Positions 1 to 7,397 of a stretch of DNA of 23,782 bases are shown piece by piece. Source of the stretch: a virus. Below the pieces are notes generated by a model, which saw only the letters and a program-made list of their open reading frames with translations, was not told where the DNA came from and did no database searches. Made by a program: the position numbers and the translations under genes. Position 1 is the first letter of the stretch; the number at the start of each line of letters is the position of its first letter. The stretch is taken from IMG/VR virus record IMGVR_UViG_3300027985_000194, positions 1-23,782 of that record, one strand, 5' to 3'.

Positions 1-7
1 GTGAACC

Positions 8-208
8 ATGACTGAATTGCATTACAAGCCAAAACAGCCAACGATTACGCCAAAACTAGCCAAGCAGATGATACACTGCAATGAAATGTGGATTAATATT
101 TTAACTGAGCGAGTTGAATCTGGTTATTGCGTCGAGATCACACAAAAGAAAATCAATGCACATGAAGAAGAAAACGCAAGACTGAGAGATTACCTTGAAA
201 CCAAATGA
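8..208 (+). CDS. Small hypothetical protein, 66 aa
   Basis: I do not recognise this protein. It is a short, soluble, charged polypeptide with no membrane segment. The last third, from about residue 40, is rich in Lys and Glu and probably helical. The ATG is only seven bases into the window, so its Shine-Dalgarno site and promoter are largely cut off; only a GTGA-like trace is seen upstream. The stop codon overlaps the first base of an intrinsic terminator, so this is the last gene of a unit that begins outside the window, upstream of the packaging genes. In P22-like phages this position usually holds small late or lysis-region genes, but nothing in the sequence assigns a role. An upstream in-frame start outside the window cannot be excluded. 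Confidence 0.65.
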   Translation: MTELHYKPKQPTITPKLAKQMIHCNEMWINILTERVESGYCVEITQKKINAHEEENARLRDYLETK

Positions 209-230
209 CCCGCCTAGTGCGGGTTTTGTT
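208..230 (+). terminator. Intrinsic terminator after the 66-aa gene
   Basis: CCCGC (209-213) pairs with GCGGG (219-223) around a five-base loop, extended by one A-T pair, and is followed by TTTTGTT. The GC-rich stem plus T-run directly after a stop codon is the classic Rho-independent form. It separates the upstream unit from the packaging genes, so terminase transcription needs either antitermination or a promoter after this point. Confidence 0.85.
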
Positions 231-278
231 GTTGTGTTAAACTGTGATTTATGTTAACCAGCCAAGGCTGAGAGAGTT

Positions 279-713
279 ATGAGAGAATTATCAGACAAGG
301 ATGAAATCTTTTGTCAGGAATACATAATCAATAGAGATGCATCAAAGGCGTTCAGAAAATCACGCCCAAATTCAAAAGCATCCGACAAAACAGTATGGGA
401 AAATGCAAGCAGATTGCTGAAAAGCGCCAAGGTGAGCGCAAGGATTACCGATTTAATGCAAAAAGCAAGCAAGGATGCAGATGAAAAATTCGCTATAACC
501 GTGGAATGGCGTTTGCAGAAGTTAAAAGAAATTACGGATGCAGGATTGTCTCTCTATAATGATGCTCAAGGAAACGCTCGCAGAGAGAATCTAGCGGCGG
601 CGAGAGCAGCCATCCAGACCATGAACGAAATGCTTGGAACAGGTAGGGAAGATAAAACAGATATCCAGGAGAAAATAACAGTGGTGATCCAGCGTGACAA
701 CTCGCACTCTTAA
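279..713 (+). CDS. terS: Terminase small subunit
   Basis: This is the DNA-recognition subunit of the packaging motor. It binds the packaging site on concatemeric DNA and hands it to the large subunit. The N-terminus has the terminase_2-type signature: a polar segment followed by 'FCQEYI' and a helix-turn-helix-like stretch with the 'DASKAFRKS' motif at about residues 20-28. The C-terminal half is helical, as needed for ring oligomerisation. Its 144 residues compare with 162 in P22 gp3. The gene overlaps the large terminase gene by 20 bases, which suggests translational coupling. The ribosome site is weak (GAGAG just upstream of the ATG). In P22 the pac site lies inside this gene, but I could not recognise one here. 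The assignment rests on the motif and on position directly before an unmistakable large subunit. Confidence 0.85.
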   Translation: MRELSDKDEIFCQEYIINRDASKAFRKSRPNSKASDKTVWENASRLLKSAKVSARITDLMQKASKDADEKFAITVEWRLQKLKEITDAGLSLYNDAQGNARRENLAAARAAIQTMNEMLGTGREDKTDIQEKITVVIQRDNSHS

Positions 714-1959
714 ACTGTTACCGCATCAGTTTGATCTGATAACTGATACAACAACCAAAATCCTTGGGTTGTGCTCTGGTTTTGGTGGCGGAAAAACATT
801 CGCAGCTGCAAGAAAGGCTGCAATGTTGGCAATTGCAAATCCTGGTTGCGATGGGATTGTTACAGAACCGAACTATCCACTATTGACTCAAATTCTCATC
901 CCTGAACTCAAAGACGCATTCGAATATTTCGGTATCAAATACACTTTTGCAAAAGTTGATTGCATCTTCCATTTGGATATCGACGGAGTAGAGACTCGTA
1001 TTATTTGCAAGTCGATGGAGCAATATGAAAGGGCGATTGGTATCAATGCTGCATGGGTTATATGTGATGAGTTCGACACTACAAAACCTGCGATAGCTCA
1101 TCAGGCATTCATCAAATTATTGGGCCGTATTCGTGTTGGAAATATCCGGCAATTCGTAATTGTTTCGACTCCTGAAGGGTTCGGAGCGATGCACAAAATA
1201 TTTATCGAATCAAACGATGATCAGAAGCGTCTGATTAAAGCCAAGACAACGGACAACTATCACTTACCACAAGATTATATAGATACACTTAGATCTCAAT
1301 ATCCTGAACAACTGATAGCGGCATACATGGATGGTGAGTTTGTCAACCTGACATCCGGTTCGGTTTATTACAACTATTCAAGAGAAAGATGCCGAAGCAT
1401 CGAAACAATTCAACCAAATGAACCGCTACTAATCGGCCAGGATTTCAACGTTGGTAAGATGGCGTCCGTTATATTTGTTAAACGCCACAATGGTTATCAT
1501 GCGGTCGGTGAGTTAGTAGATCTATTCGATACGCCAGACGTTGTTAGAGTGTTAACTGAGCGCTATAAAAACAACGGGCACAAGATTATAATTTATCCAG
1601 ATGCATCAGGACAAAACCGAAGATCATCGGGAGCGAGTCAATCAGATGTTAACCTTCTTCGCAATGCTGGCTTTGATATTCGCGTGGGCTCTATTAATCC
1701 AGCAGTAAAAGATAGAGTTTTGTCAGTCAATAAGGCCTTTGAATCAGACCAACTGTGGGTAAATGATAAGTTATGCCCAAATATAGCGCGATGTTTGGAA
1801 CAGCAGGCTTATGACAAGAATGGGGAGCCCGATAAGCAATCAGGGCATGATCATATGAATGATGCTTTCGGCTACCCAATTGCATTCGAGATGCCTATAA
1901 TTAGACCAAGAATTAACCAGAATGTTTCTCCAATTCAAACCATTCATCACTGGAAATAG
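694..1959 (+). CDS. terL: Terminase large subunit (packaging ATPase/nuclease)
   Basis: This is the motor protein that translocates DNA into the procapsid and cuts it. The ATPase domain shows a Q-motif residue Q12, a phage-type Walker A (GFGGGKT, residues 29-35), Walker B (VICDE, residues 122-126, catalytic E126) and coupling motif III (VSTPEG, residues 157-162). The RNase H-like nuclease domain has the three expected acidic positions: D250 in 'GQDFN', D303 in 'YPDASG' and D390 in 'HMNDAF'. At 421 residues it is more compact than P22 gp2 (499) but complete. The start is GTG, inside the end of the small terminase gene. AGGAGA lies about 22 bases upstream, too far for a strong independent site, so coupling to terS is likely. 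A slightly different start is possible. Confidence 0.95.
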   Translation: MTTRTLKLLPHQFDLITDTTTKILGLCSGFGGGKTFAAARKAAMLAIANPGCDGIVTEPNYPLLTQILIPELKDAFEYFGIKYTFAKVDCIFHLDIDGVETRIICKSMEQYERAIGINAAWVICDEFDTTKPAIAHQAFIKLLGRIRVGNIRQFVIVSTPEGFGAMHKIFIESNDDQKRLIKAKTTDNYHLPQDYIDTLRSQYPEQLIAAYMDGEFVNLTSGSVYYNYSRERCRSIETIQPNEPLLIGQDFNVGKMASVIFVKRHNGYHAVGELVDLFDTPDVVRVLTERYKNNGHKIIIYPDASGQNRRSSGASQSDVNLLRNAGFDIRVGSINPAVKDRVLSVNKAFESDQLWVNDKLCPNIARCLEQQAYDKNGEPDKQSGHDHMNDAFGYPIAFEMPIIRPRINQNVSPIQTIHHWK

Positions 1960-1961
1960 CC

Positions 1962-4049
1962 ATGGCTAAATCAAAAGAAGAAAGATTGCGCGAGGTCCAC
2001 GAAAGGGCTTTGCATCAATTTGATAAGATCCAATCAGCCGCCAGAGATGAACGGCTGCAATGCTTGCAAGATAGACGTTTCTATTCTATCGCAGGCGCTC
2101 AATGGGAAGGGCCGCTCGGAATTCAGTTTGAGAATAAGCCGCGATATGAAGTAAACAAGATCCACCAGGCTGTTATGCGCGCAATCGGTGAGTATCGCAA
2201 CAACAAAATCTCTGCAATCTTTATCTCAAAGGATGGCGAAGATAACTCGAAACTTGCTGATACATGCGCGTCGCTTTATCGTGCTGTCGAGCAAGATTCA
2301 ATGGCAGAAGAAGCATATAACAATGCATTCGAAGAGGCGGCCGGTGGTGGTTTCGGTGCGTGGCGTTTGCGGTGTGTTTATGAAGACGAAGAAGACGACG
2401 AAAACGAAAGCCAGAAAGTAATCATCGAGCCGATCACAGATGCCGACTCTACCGTGTTCTTTGACCTGGACTCGAAACGTCAAGACAAGGCAGACGCAAA
2501 ACACGCATATGCGATCACTGCATACTCCCATGATGGATACAAAGCAGAATTTGGTGATGATCCTGTTTCGTGGCCTAAGGCTATTTGGCAGGTGATGTTC
2601 GATTGGTTGACTCCATCAGTTGTTTATGTTGCTGAATACTATGAAATAGAGAAAGTAAAAGAAGTCATCCACGTTTACCGCTCATTGACTGGTGAAGAAG
2701 AAAGGTATTCTGATTCTGATTTTGATAACGATGAGACATTAGAAGATACGCTCAAAGCAACCGGATGGCGTGAAGTTAGACAGAAGAAAGTAAATCGCAA
2801 AAAATGCCATAAATATATTATGAATGGCAATGAGATTCTGGAGGATTGCGGATATATTGCAGGCTCATGCATTCCTATTGTTCCCGTGTATGGTAAGCGG
2901 TGGTTTGTTGATAATGTCGAGCGGTGTTCTGGCCTGGTTCGCATCGCAAAAGATGCGCAGAGATTAAAAAACATGCAGCTATCTAAACTAGCTGAATATG
3001 CGGCGGTATCTGCAACCAACAAACCTATTCTGTTCCCTGAACAAATCGCTGGTCACCAGCAGATGTGGGCTGAGGACAATGAAAAGAATTGGCCTTATTT
3101 GTTATTGAATCAGATACAAGATGCAAATGGTAATACAGTAGCCGCTGGTCCAGTCGCTTACAGTCAAGCTCCTGATGTCCCTCCGGCGATGGCAGCATTA
3201 ATGCAGATTGTAGAAGCAGACATGCAGGATGTGCTAGGGAATCAGCAGCAAGCGGACAAAGTAGTTTCCAACATCTCTGGCGATGCGGTTGATATGATCC
3301 AGCGATCAATCTCAATGCAGACGTATATCCTACATAGCAACATGGGTCGAGCAATCCAGCGCAGTGCAGAGATTTGGCTATCAATGGCAAAAGATGTCTA
3401 TGTTGAGGAAGGTCGCAAGTTACGGTCAATCGGCGAAGATGATAAAACATCGATGATCGAACTGATGCGTCCAGTGCAGACAGAAAACGGGATCGAAAAA
3501 GAGAATGACCTATCTCGCGCAAAATTTGATGTAGCTGTTGAAGTAGGCCCATCTTCTTCTAGCAAGCGTTCTGCTATCGTCAAAGAAATCACCGGCATGA
3601 TTCAGGCGGCAGCGCCAGTGTTGGCTACTGATCAACAAACCGGTCAAGTTTTACTGATGACGGCAATGATGAATATGGAAGGCGAAGGCATTAGCGAGAC
3701 ACGAGATTTCTTTAGAAAACGGCTTGTTATGATGGGCGCGGTTAAACCAACGCCAGAAGAACAAATGATGATGCAGCAAATGCAACAACAGCCTCAACAA
3801 CCGAGCGCACAAGATGTATACTTAATGTCAGCAGCGCAACAAGCAGAAGCCGATGCAGCTAAATCCAGAGCAGATACACTCAATAAACTTTCTCAAGCAA
3901 GATTGAATGATGCGAAGACTGCAGAAACCGCAGCAAGCATCGACATTGAAAAGGGTAAACATGCGTTAGAAATCCTTAACACTGTTGGCGAGAGATTAAT
4001 GCAGCCGTCAACACAACCACAACCAGGCCAAATGCCTGAGAATAAATAG
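1962..4049 (+). CDS. Portal protein, P22 gp1 type
   Basis: This is the dodecameric portal vertex through which DNA enters and leaves and on which the terminase and tail assemble. Several stretches match the P22 portal family as I recall it: 'GGGFGAWRLRCVYEDEEDD' near residue 130, 'PIVPVYGKRWFV', 'RIAKDAQRLKNM' and 'PILFPEQIAGH' in the middle, and 'VGPSSSSKRSAI' followed by 'FFRKRLVMMG' towards the end. From about residue 600 to 695 the chain is Ala/Gln-rich and helical, as in the P22 portal whose C-termini form a long helical barrel. Length 695 against 725 in P22. The start lies two bases after the terL stop, with GGAAAT as a modest ribosome site, so the two genes are translated from the same message. 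Confidence 0.93.
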   Translation: MAKSKEERLREVHERALHQFDKIQSAARDERLQCLQDRRFYSIAGAQWEGPLGIQFENKPRYEVNKIHQAVMRAIGEYRNNKISAIFISKDGEDNSKLADTCASLYRAVEQDSMAEEAYNNAFEEAAGGGFGAWRLRCVYEDEEDDENESQKVIIEPITDADSTVFFDLDSKRQDKADAKHAYAITAYSHDGYKAEFGDDPVSWPKAIWQVMFDWLTPSVVYVAEYYEIEKVKEVIHVYRSLTGEEERYSDSDFDNDETLEDTLKATGWREVRQKKVNRKKCHKYIMNGNEILEDCGYIAGSCIPIVPVYGKRWFVDNVERCSGLVRIAKDAQRLKNMQLSKLAEYAAVSATNKPILFPEQIAGHQQMWAEDNEKNWPYLLLNQIQDANGNTVAAGPVAYSQAPDVPPAMAALMQIVEADMQDVLGNQQQADKVVSNISGDAVDMIQRSISMQTYILHSNMGRAIQRSAEIWLSMAKDVYVEEGRKLRSIGEDDKTSMIELMRPVQTENGIEKENDLSRAKFDVAVEVGPSSSSKRSAIVKEITGMIQAAAPVLATDQQTGQVLLMTAMMNMEGEGISETRDFFRKRLVMMGAVKPTPEEQMMMQQMQQQPQQPSAQDVYLMSAAQQAEADAAKSRADTLNKLSQARLNDAKTAETAASIDIEKGKHALEILNTVGERLMQPSTQPQPGQMPENK

Positions 4050-4056
4050 GTGAAAT

Positions 4057-4929
4057 ATGCAAACAATTACAACTGAACAATATTGGTTAATTGAAGAGGA
4101 AGAGGAAGAAGAGGAGGAATCCGAATTATCACTTGATAATGAAGATGAAGCTCAAGAACATGAAGATGTTAATCAGGAAGAAACATCAGAAGCCGAAGAA
4201 GAAAGCAAAGATGAATTAGATTTCTCCTTCGGTGAGCCAGAAGAAGAAAAGCAGGAAGAGGGTCACGATACTGGCTTAGTTAAGCATCTGCGCAAGACAA
4301 TTCGTGAGCAGACTCGCAGGCTGAAAGAGCTGGAATCAAAAGCCGCTCCGGCAGAAATTAAACTACCGCCACGACCGACTCTTGCTGATTGTGACTATGA
4401 CGAAGACGAATATAACAATCGTATTGATGCATGGATGCAGACGAAGAGCAAAGTAGAAGCGCAGCAGAAGCAGCAGAAAGATATCGAAGAGCAGCAGCGC
4501 AAATCTTTTGATGAGAAATTGCAGCGATACAATGACAGCAAAACAATGCTGAATGTTCGCAATTACGAAGATGCAGAAGATAACGTGCGCGACTCTCTTA
4601 ATGAGATCCAGCAAGGCGCAATCATTCAACTTGCGGCACAACCTGAAAAGTTAGTATATGCATTAGGTAACAACCAAGCACAGTTAAAGCGACTATCCGA
4701 AATCAAAGACCCTGCTCAGTTTATCTGGGAGCTATCTAAATTGGAGTCTAAATTGCAGACTAAACCAGCGAAACCAGCAACAGCGCCGGAAGGTCGAGTT
4801 AGTGGATCGGCGACACTATCAGCAACCACTGATCGCACTCTTGCAAACCTTGAAAAAGAAGCAGAGAAAACTGGCGACCGGACAAAAGTGATTCAATACA
4901 AGCGCCAACTGAAAAACAAAGGCAAATAA
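4057..4929 (+). CDS. Scaffolding protein, P22 gp8 type
   Basis: This is the internal assembly chaperone that directs coat polymerisation around the portal and then leaves the procapsid. Function is inferred mainly from position between portal and coat, together with composition. It has 290 residues (P22 gp8 has 303), almost no hydrophobic core and high helical propensity. The N-terminal third is extremely acidic, including nine consecutive Glu at residues 13-21. The centre is a Glu/Gln/Lys coiled-coil type region around residues 120-160. The extreme C-terminus is basic ('YKRQLKNKGK'), matching the positively charged coat-binding end of P22 scaffold. The ribosome site AGGTGA overlaps the portal stop codon, so translation is probably coupled. 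No protease motif is seen, consistent with a scaffold released intact rather than digested. Confidence 0.82.
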   Translation: MQTITTEQYWLIEEEEEEEEESELSLDNEDEAQEHEDVNQEETSEAEEESKDELDFSFGEPEEEKQEEGHDTGLVKHLRKTIREQTRRLKELESKAAPAEIKLPPRPTLADCDYDEDEYNNRIDAWMQTKSKVEAQQKQQKDIEEQQRKSFDEKLQRYNDSKTMLNVRNYEDAEDNVRDSLNEIQQGAIIQLAAQPEKLVYALGNNQAQLKRLSEIKDPAQFIWELSKLESKLQTKPAKPATAPEGRVSGSATLSATTDRTLANLEKEAEKTGDRTKVIQYKRQLKNKGK

Positions 4930-4935
4930 CAATAC

Positions 4936-4967
4936 TAGCCTATTACATTTTTTTGTGTGATAGGCTA
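4936..4967. other. Stable stem-loop between scaffold and coat genes
   Basis: TAGCCTATTACA (4936-4947) pairs with TGTGATAGGCTA (4956-4967), twelve pairs with one G-U, enclosing an eight-base T-rich loop. No T-run follows on the plus strand, so it does not look like a normal intrinsic terminator. A role in mRNA processing or in stabilising the coat or scaffold message is an inference. It lies in the 183-base gap 4930-5112, which otherwise holds only a short palindrome and the coat leader. Confidence 0.6.
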
Positions 4968-4988
4968 AAATGTTTCTTGACATGGTTG

Positions 4989-5000
4989 ATGTGCGCACAT
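4989..5000. repeat. 12-base perfect palindrome ATGTGCGCACAT
   Basis: A perfect two-fold symmetric sequence in the leader of the coat gene, about 110 bases before its start codon. A TTGACA hexamer sits just before it (4977-4982), but no acceptable -10 hexamer lies at 16-18 bases. The palindrome has the shape of a dimer-binding site, but no regulator is known. Confidence 0.45.
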
Positions 5001-5112
5001 TCCACATGACCAATAAAATTTGAAGGCTATCCAGTTAATAGCTGAGCAGAAAAGCCGAAAGATTAAGCGCCAACACTGGCAATGAATTTTTTGAATTAAC
5101 TGGAGGCCATAA

Positions 5113-6366
5113 ATGGCTAACGCATTTAGTAAAGAAGAGCGCATCGCGTTTGACCTTTTACTTGAAGGTTTCAATGATCAACTGGTTTTATCCAAAGCCG
5201 CATCAGTTTACAAAACCGACTCTCTGATGATGGAACGTGCCGCAGACACAATCTGGCGCCCACAACCTTACATCTCTCAATCATTTGACGGTTTAGATCA
5301 AACATCAAACTTCAAGACATACACTCAGCTTTCAGTGCCCGCATCATTGGGTTATCTTAAATCAGTTCCTTGGACAATGACATCAAAAGAATTGCGTGAC
5401 GCCCTGCAAGAACAACGTCTTGGCGATTCAGCGAAACGCAAACTGGCATCTGATGTCAACCTAGCTCTGATGAATTCTGCTGCGTATGGTGGCTCGCTGG
5501 TTGTTAAACGTACTGTCGCGGCATCAGGTTTTGATGACGTCGCACAATGTGAAGCAATCATGAATGAGCAGGGCGTTGATGCAATGGATCGCTATCTTGC
5601 ATTGTCAACCCGCGATTATAACGGCATGGCAAGCAATCTGGCGGGCCGTCAAACTCTGCAAGGTAAGCCATTGGATGCATACGATCGCGCCTATGTCGGT
5701 CAAATCGCATCATTCGACACATTCAAACTCGACTATGCGCTGCGCTTAACTGCTGCCGCTGGATCAGGAACCACACTGAACGCTGCTAATCAGTATTACA
5801 CTCCGAAAGCTCGCTCTGTTGCTGGCACTGGTGAAACGGCGAACGTTGACAACCGTTATCAGACAATCACCGTTAATAGCTCGACAAATGTTAAAGCCGG
5901 CGACTGCTTCACGATTGCTGGCGTTTATGCGGTTCACCACATCACCAAACAATCTACTGGTCAGCTGAAAACTTTCCGTGTTGTTAGCGTACCAAGTGGT
6001 ACAACTCTTCAAATCACTCCGCCAATCATTTCAGGTGGCGGCTCAACCGATGCAGAGTTGGAATACCAGAACGTTGATGCGACTCCAGCATCTAACGCTT
6101 CAATCACTTGGTTGAATACCACTTCCGCCTACATGAACCCATTCTGGCAGAAAGATGCGATCGAACTGCTTCCTGGTCGTTTAGCTGTGCCAACAGACGC
6201 GGGCGTTGCTGTGTTACGAGCAACTACTGAGCAAGGTATCGAGATTGTTATGCAAAAATTCTTCGATATCAATACATCGGTCACCAAATACCGTGTGGAC
6301 TGTCTGTTTGGCGTGGTAAACAAACAACCAGAAATGTCCGGTCTGATTCTGTTCAGCCAATCATAA
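5113..6366 (+). CDS. Major capsid (coat) protein, P22 gp5 type
   Basis: This is the HK97-fold shell protein. The P22 type is recognisable from the N-terminal 'AADTIWRPQPY' segment (residues 43-53), then 'KELRDALQ', and an inserted I-domain at roughly residues 225-340. That domain includes 'NVDNRYQTITV', 'AGDCFTIAGV' and 'FRVVSVPSGTTLQITP', closely parallel to the P22 coat I-domain. The C-terminal part ('MQKFFDINTSVTKYRVD...FGVV') corresponds to the closing beta strands of the family. Length 417 against 430 in P22. A strong ribosome site TGGAGG lies seven bases before the ATG, fitting the high expression a coat protein needs. The gene is followed within four bases by a strong terminator. Unlike lambda-type heads, no protease gene is present. 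Confidence 0.92.
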   Translation: MANAFSKEERIAFDLLLEGFNDQLVLSKAASVYKTDSLMMERAADTIWRPQPYISQSFDGLDQTSNFKTYTQLSVPASLGYLKSVPWTMTSKELRDALQEQRLGDSAKRKLASDVNLALMNSAAYGGSLVVKRTVAASGFDDVAQCEAIMNEQGVDAMDRYLALSTRDYNGMASNLAGRQTLQGKPLDAYDRAYVGQIASFDTFKLDYALRLTAAAGSGTTLNAANQYYTPKARSVAGTGETANVDNRYQTITVNSSTNVKAGDCFTIAGVYAVHHITKQSTGQLKTFRVVSVPSGTTLQITPPIISGGGSTDAELEYQNVDATPASNASITWLNTTSAYMNPFWQKDAIELLPGRLAVPTDAGVAVLRATTEQGIEIVMQKFFDINTSVTKYRVDCLFGVVNKQPEMSGLILFSQS

Positions 6367-6368
6367 AA

Positions 6369-6394
6369 TGAGGGCTCCGGCCCTCTTCTTTCTT
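6369..6394 (+). terminator. Intrinsic terminator after the coat gene, UCCG tetraloop
   Basis: GAGGGC (6370-6375) pairs with GCCCTC (6380-6385) around TCCG, giving C(UCCG)G, a member of the unusually stable UNCG tetraloop class. The stem is followed by TTCTTTCTT. It lies directly after the coat stop and before the next ribosome site. It probably lets most transcripts end after coat while some read on, or is overridden by a Q-type antiterminator. Confidence 0.85.
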
Positions 6395-6405
6395 GAGGTG
6401 ATATT

Positions 6406-6987
6406 GTGTCAATGATCCCACGTGGTGGTACACGTTTATTTCAAGTATCCGCTGGTCAATCGCTTGCTGTCGGTTGTTTCGGTGGCGGTTCATGCATTAT
6501 TAAAACAGCCCCAGTAACATTTTCTCAATTACCGGATTCATATTCAGTTCACTCAGTCGTAATCAATGATCCAACTGTAATCACTTTTGCAGATGCGACA
6601 AAAATCATGATCGAAGCGCCTTACAGTTCAGATGTTGAGTTTGATTATGGAGACGCGCCGGTTCTGTCAATCTATGGTAAATCTGTCGAGGCTGGAATCA
6701 TTGCTCATGCAAGCGGCGGCCAAGCTAACGCAACTCAAATTGTATCAGCAATTAACCGGATCGGAACTGTTGGCACCACTGGTGATTCAGTCAAATTGCC
6801 ATCGGCTACTGTTGGAAAAATGGTTTCAGTGTTCAATGATGGTGCTAATGCTGCTGATGTTTTCCCGCAGACAGATGAAATTATTGGATCATTGTCCGCC
6901 GATACTTCCGTGTCTGTTGCTGTTGGAAAAGGGATCATGTTTTCCTGTTCGGTTGATGGTTCATGGGATTCTGTAGTTGGAGCGTAG
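6406..6987 (+). CDS. Putative head decoration or structural protein, 193 aa
   Basis: I cannot name this protein. It is Gly/Ser/Ala/Val-rich with alternating hydrophobic residues, typical of an all-beta virion protein. It seems to have two parts: residues 1-95 with many short strands, and residues 107-193 with 'VKLPSATVGKMVSVFNDG' followed by 'ADVFPQTDEIIG' and 'SVAVGKGIMFSC'. The second part resembles a small beta domain repeatedly seen in phage decoration and tail-associated proteins. The start is GTG at 6406 with GAGGTGA five bases upstream; an in-frame ATG two codons later is an equally plausible start. It follows the coat terminator, so it may be made in smaller amounts than coat. A role on the capsid surface is inferred from position only. 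Confidence 0.7.
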   Translation: MSMIPRGGTRLFQVSAGQSLAVGCFGGGSCIIKTAPVTFSQLPDSYSVHSVVINDPTVITFADATKIMIEAPYSSDVEFDYGDAPVLSIYGKSVEAGIIAHASGGQANATQIVSAINRIGTVGTTGDSVKLPSATVGKMVSVFNDGANAADVFPQTDEIIGSLSADTSVSVAVGKGIMFSCSVDGSWDSVVGA

Positions 6988-6997
6988 AAGATAAAGT

Positions 6998-7141
6998 ATG
7001 CCGTTGAAAAAAGGTAAGTCTAAAAAAGTAATCTCTCAGAATATCGCCACTGAGATTAAAGCCGGTAAACCTCAAAAGCAGGCTATTGCTATCGCTATGA
7101 ATGAGGCCGGTAAATCGAAAGCGAAAAGTAAAAAGAAATAA
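6998..7141 (+). CDS. Small conserved basic phage protein, 47 aa
   Basis: A short Lys-rich protein beginning [13 protein letters not shown], with '[22 protein letters not shown]' spread over residues 17-38 and a Lys/Ser tail. I recognise this pattern ([28 protein letters not shown]) as a widespread family of very small proteins in tailed phages, but I know of no established function. The high positive charge suggests nucleic acid or acidic protein binding, which is inference. The ATG follows the previous stop by ten bases. The ribosome site is poor (GAAGATAAAG). Conservation of the motif is the main reason to believe the gene. Confidence 0.8.
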   Translation: MPLKKGKSKKVISQNIATEIKAGKPQKQAIAIAMNEAGKSKAKSKKK

Positions 7142-7160
7142 TGTGATGCATGTTGCATTT

Positions 7161-7189
7161 TTGTTGTGATAGTGAACTAAGCTTATAGT
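7161..7189 (+). promoter_or_regulatory. Weak sigma70-like promoter candidate
   Basis: TTGTTG (7161-7166), a 17-base spacer, then TATAGT (7184-7189). The -10 matches five of six consensus bases and the -35 only three. It lies just before a strong ribosome site and could give extra transcription of the genes from 7206 onward. Motif evidence only. Confidence 0.25.
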
Positions 7190-7205
7190 AACAAAGGAGC
7201 GCATT

Positions 7206-7397
7206 ATGTTTATCAAACTACCGCACAACGAAATGCACACTATGGACGGACGCCGCCTGATTTGGTTGGCGTCCATCGAGGCACATTTACCGCATCCTAA
7301 ATGGGATGATAATGGTTTTGATACCATAGATGGACGATTAGTTATGATTGATTTTGAGCATGACGGCGTGCAAATATCCGACGAGGGTAGTGTATAA
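7206..7397 (+). CDS. Hypothetical protein, 63 aa
   Basis: I do not recognise this protein. It is small, His- and Asp-rich and acidic overall, with no membrane segment. The motif 'DDNGFDTIDGRLVMIDFEHDG' (broken here by its surroundings) at residues 34-54 alternates charged and hydrophobic residues and suggests a small beta sheet. A near-perfect ribosome site AAAGGAG lies seven bases before the ATG, so it is very probably translated. Its stop codon overlaps the next start (TAATG), indicating coupling to the 88-residue gene that follows. The two may be co-expressed head completion or connector factors, since they lie between coat and the gp4-type tail factor, but this is only position. Confidence 0.7.
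   Translation: MFIKLPHNEMHTMDGRRLIWLASIEAHLPHPKWDDNGFDTIDGRLVMIDFEHDGVQISDEGSV

Noticed and set aside
226-255. TTGTTG / 18 bases / TATGTT as a promoter for the terminase genes
   Set aside because: Only three and four consensus matches respectively, which is not better than expected by chance in AT-rich DNA.
2544-2563. 20-base near-identical sequence shared with 12176-12195 (19 of 20), both encoding AEFGDDP
   Set aside because: It is too short to be a recombination repeat and lies in unrelated proteins. Shared codon preference over a seven-residue chance match explains it.
3025-3552. 175-codon open frame antisense to the portal gene
   Set aside because: It is a shadow of a strongly supported portal coding sequence, with composition (Leu/His/Cys/Arg-rich) typical of antisense reading.
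4970-5023. 17-codon open frame in the coat leader
   Set aside because: Poor ribosome site and too short to judge. It overlaps the palindrome and shows no independent sign of translation.
6632-6976. 114-codon plus-strand frame inside the 193-residue gene
   Set aside because: It has no ribosome site, Leu/Cys/Met-rich shadow composition, and complete overlap with a better frame.
7146-7163. ATGCA-TGT-TGCAT followed by T-run as a terminator
   Set aside because: The five-pair AT-rich stem is too weak for an intrinsic terminator.
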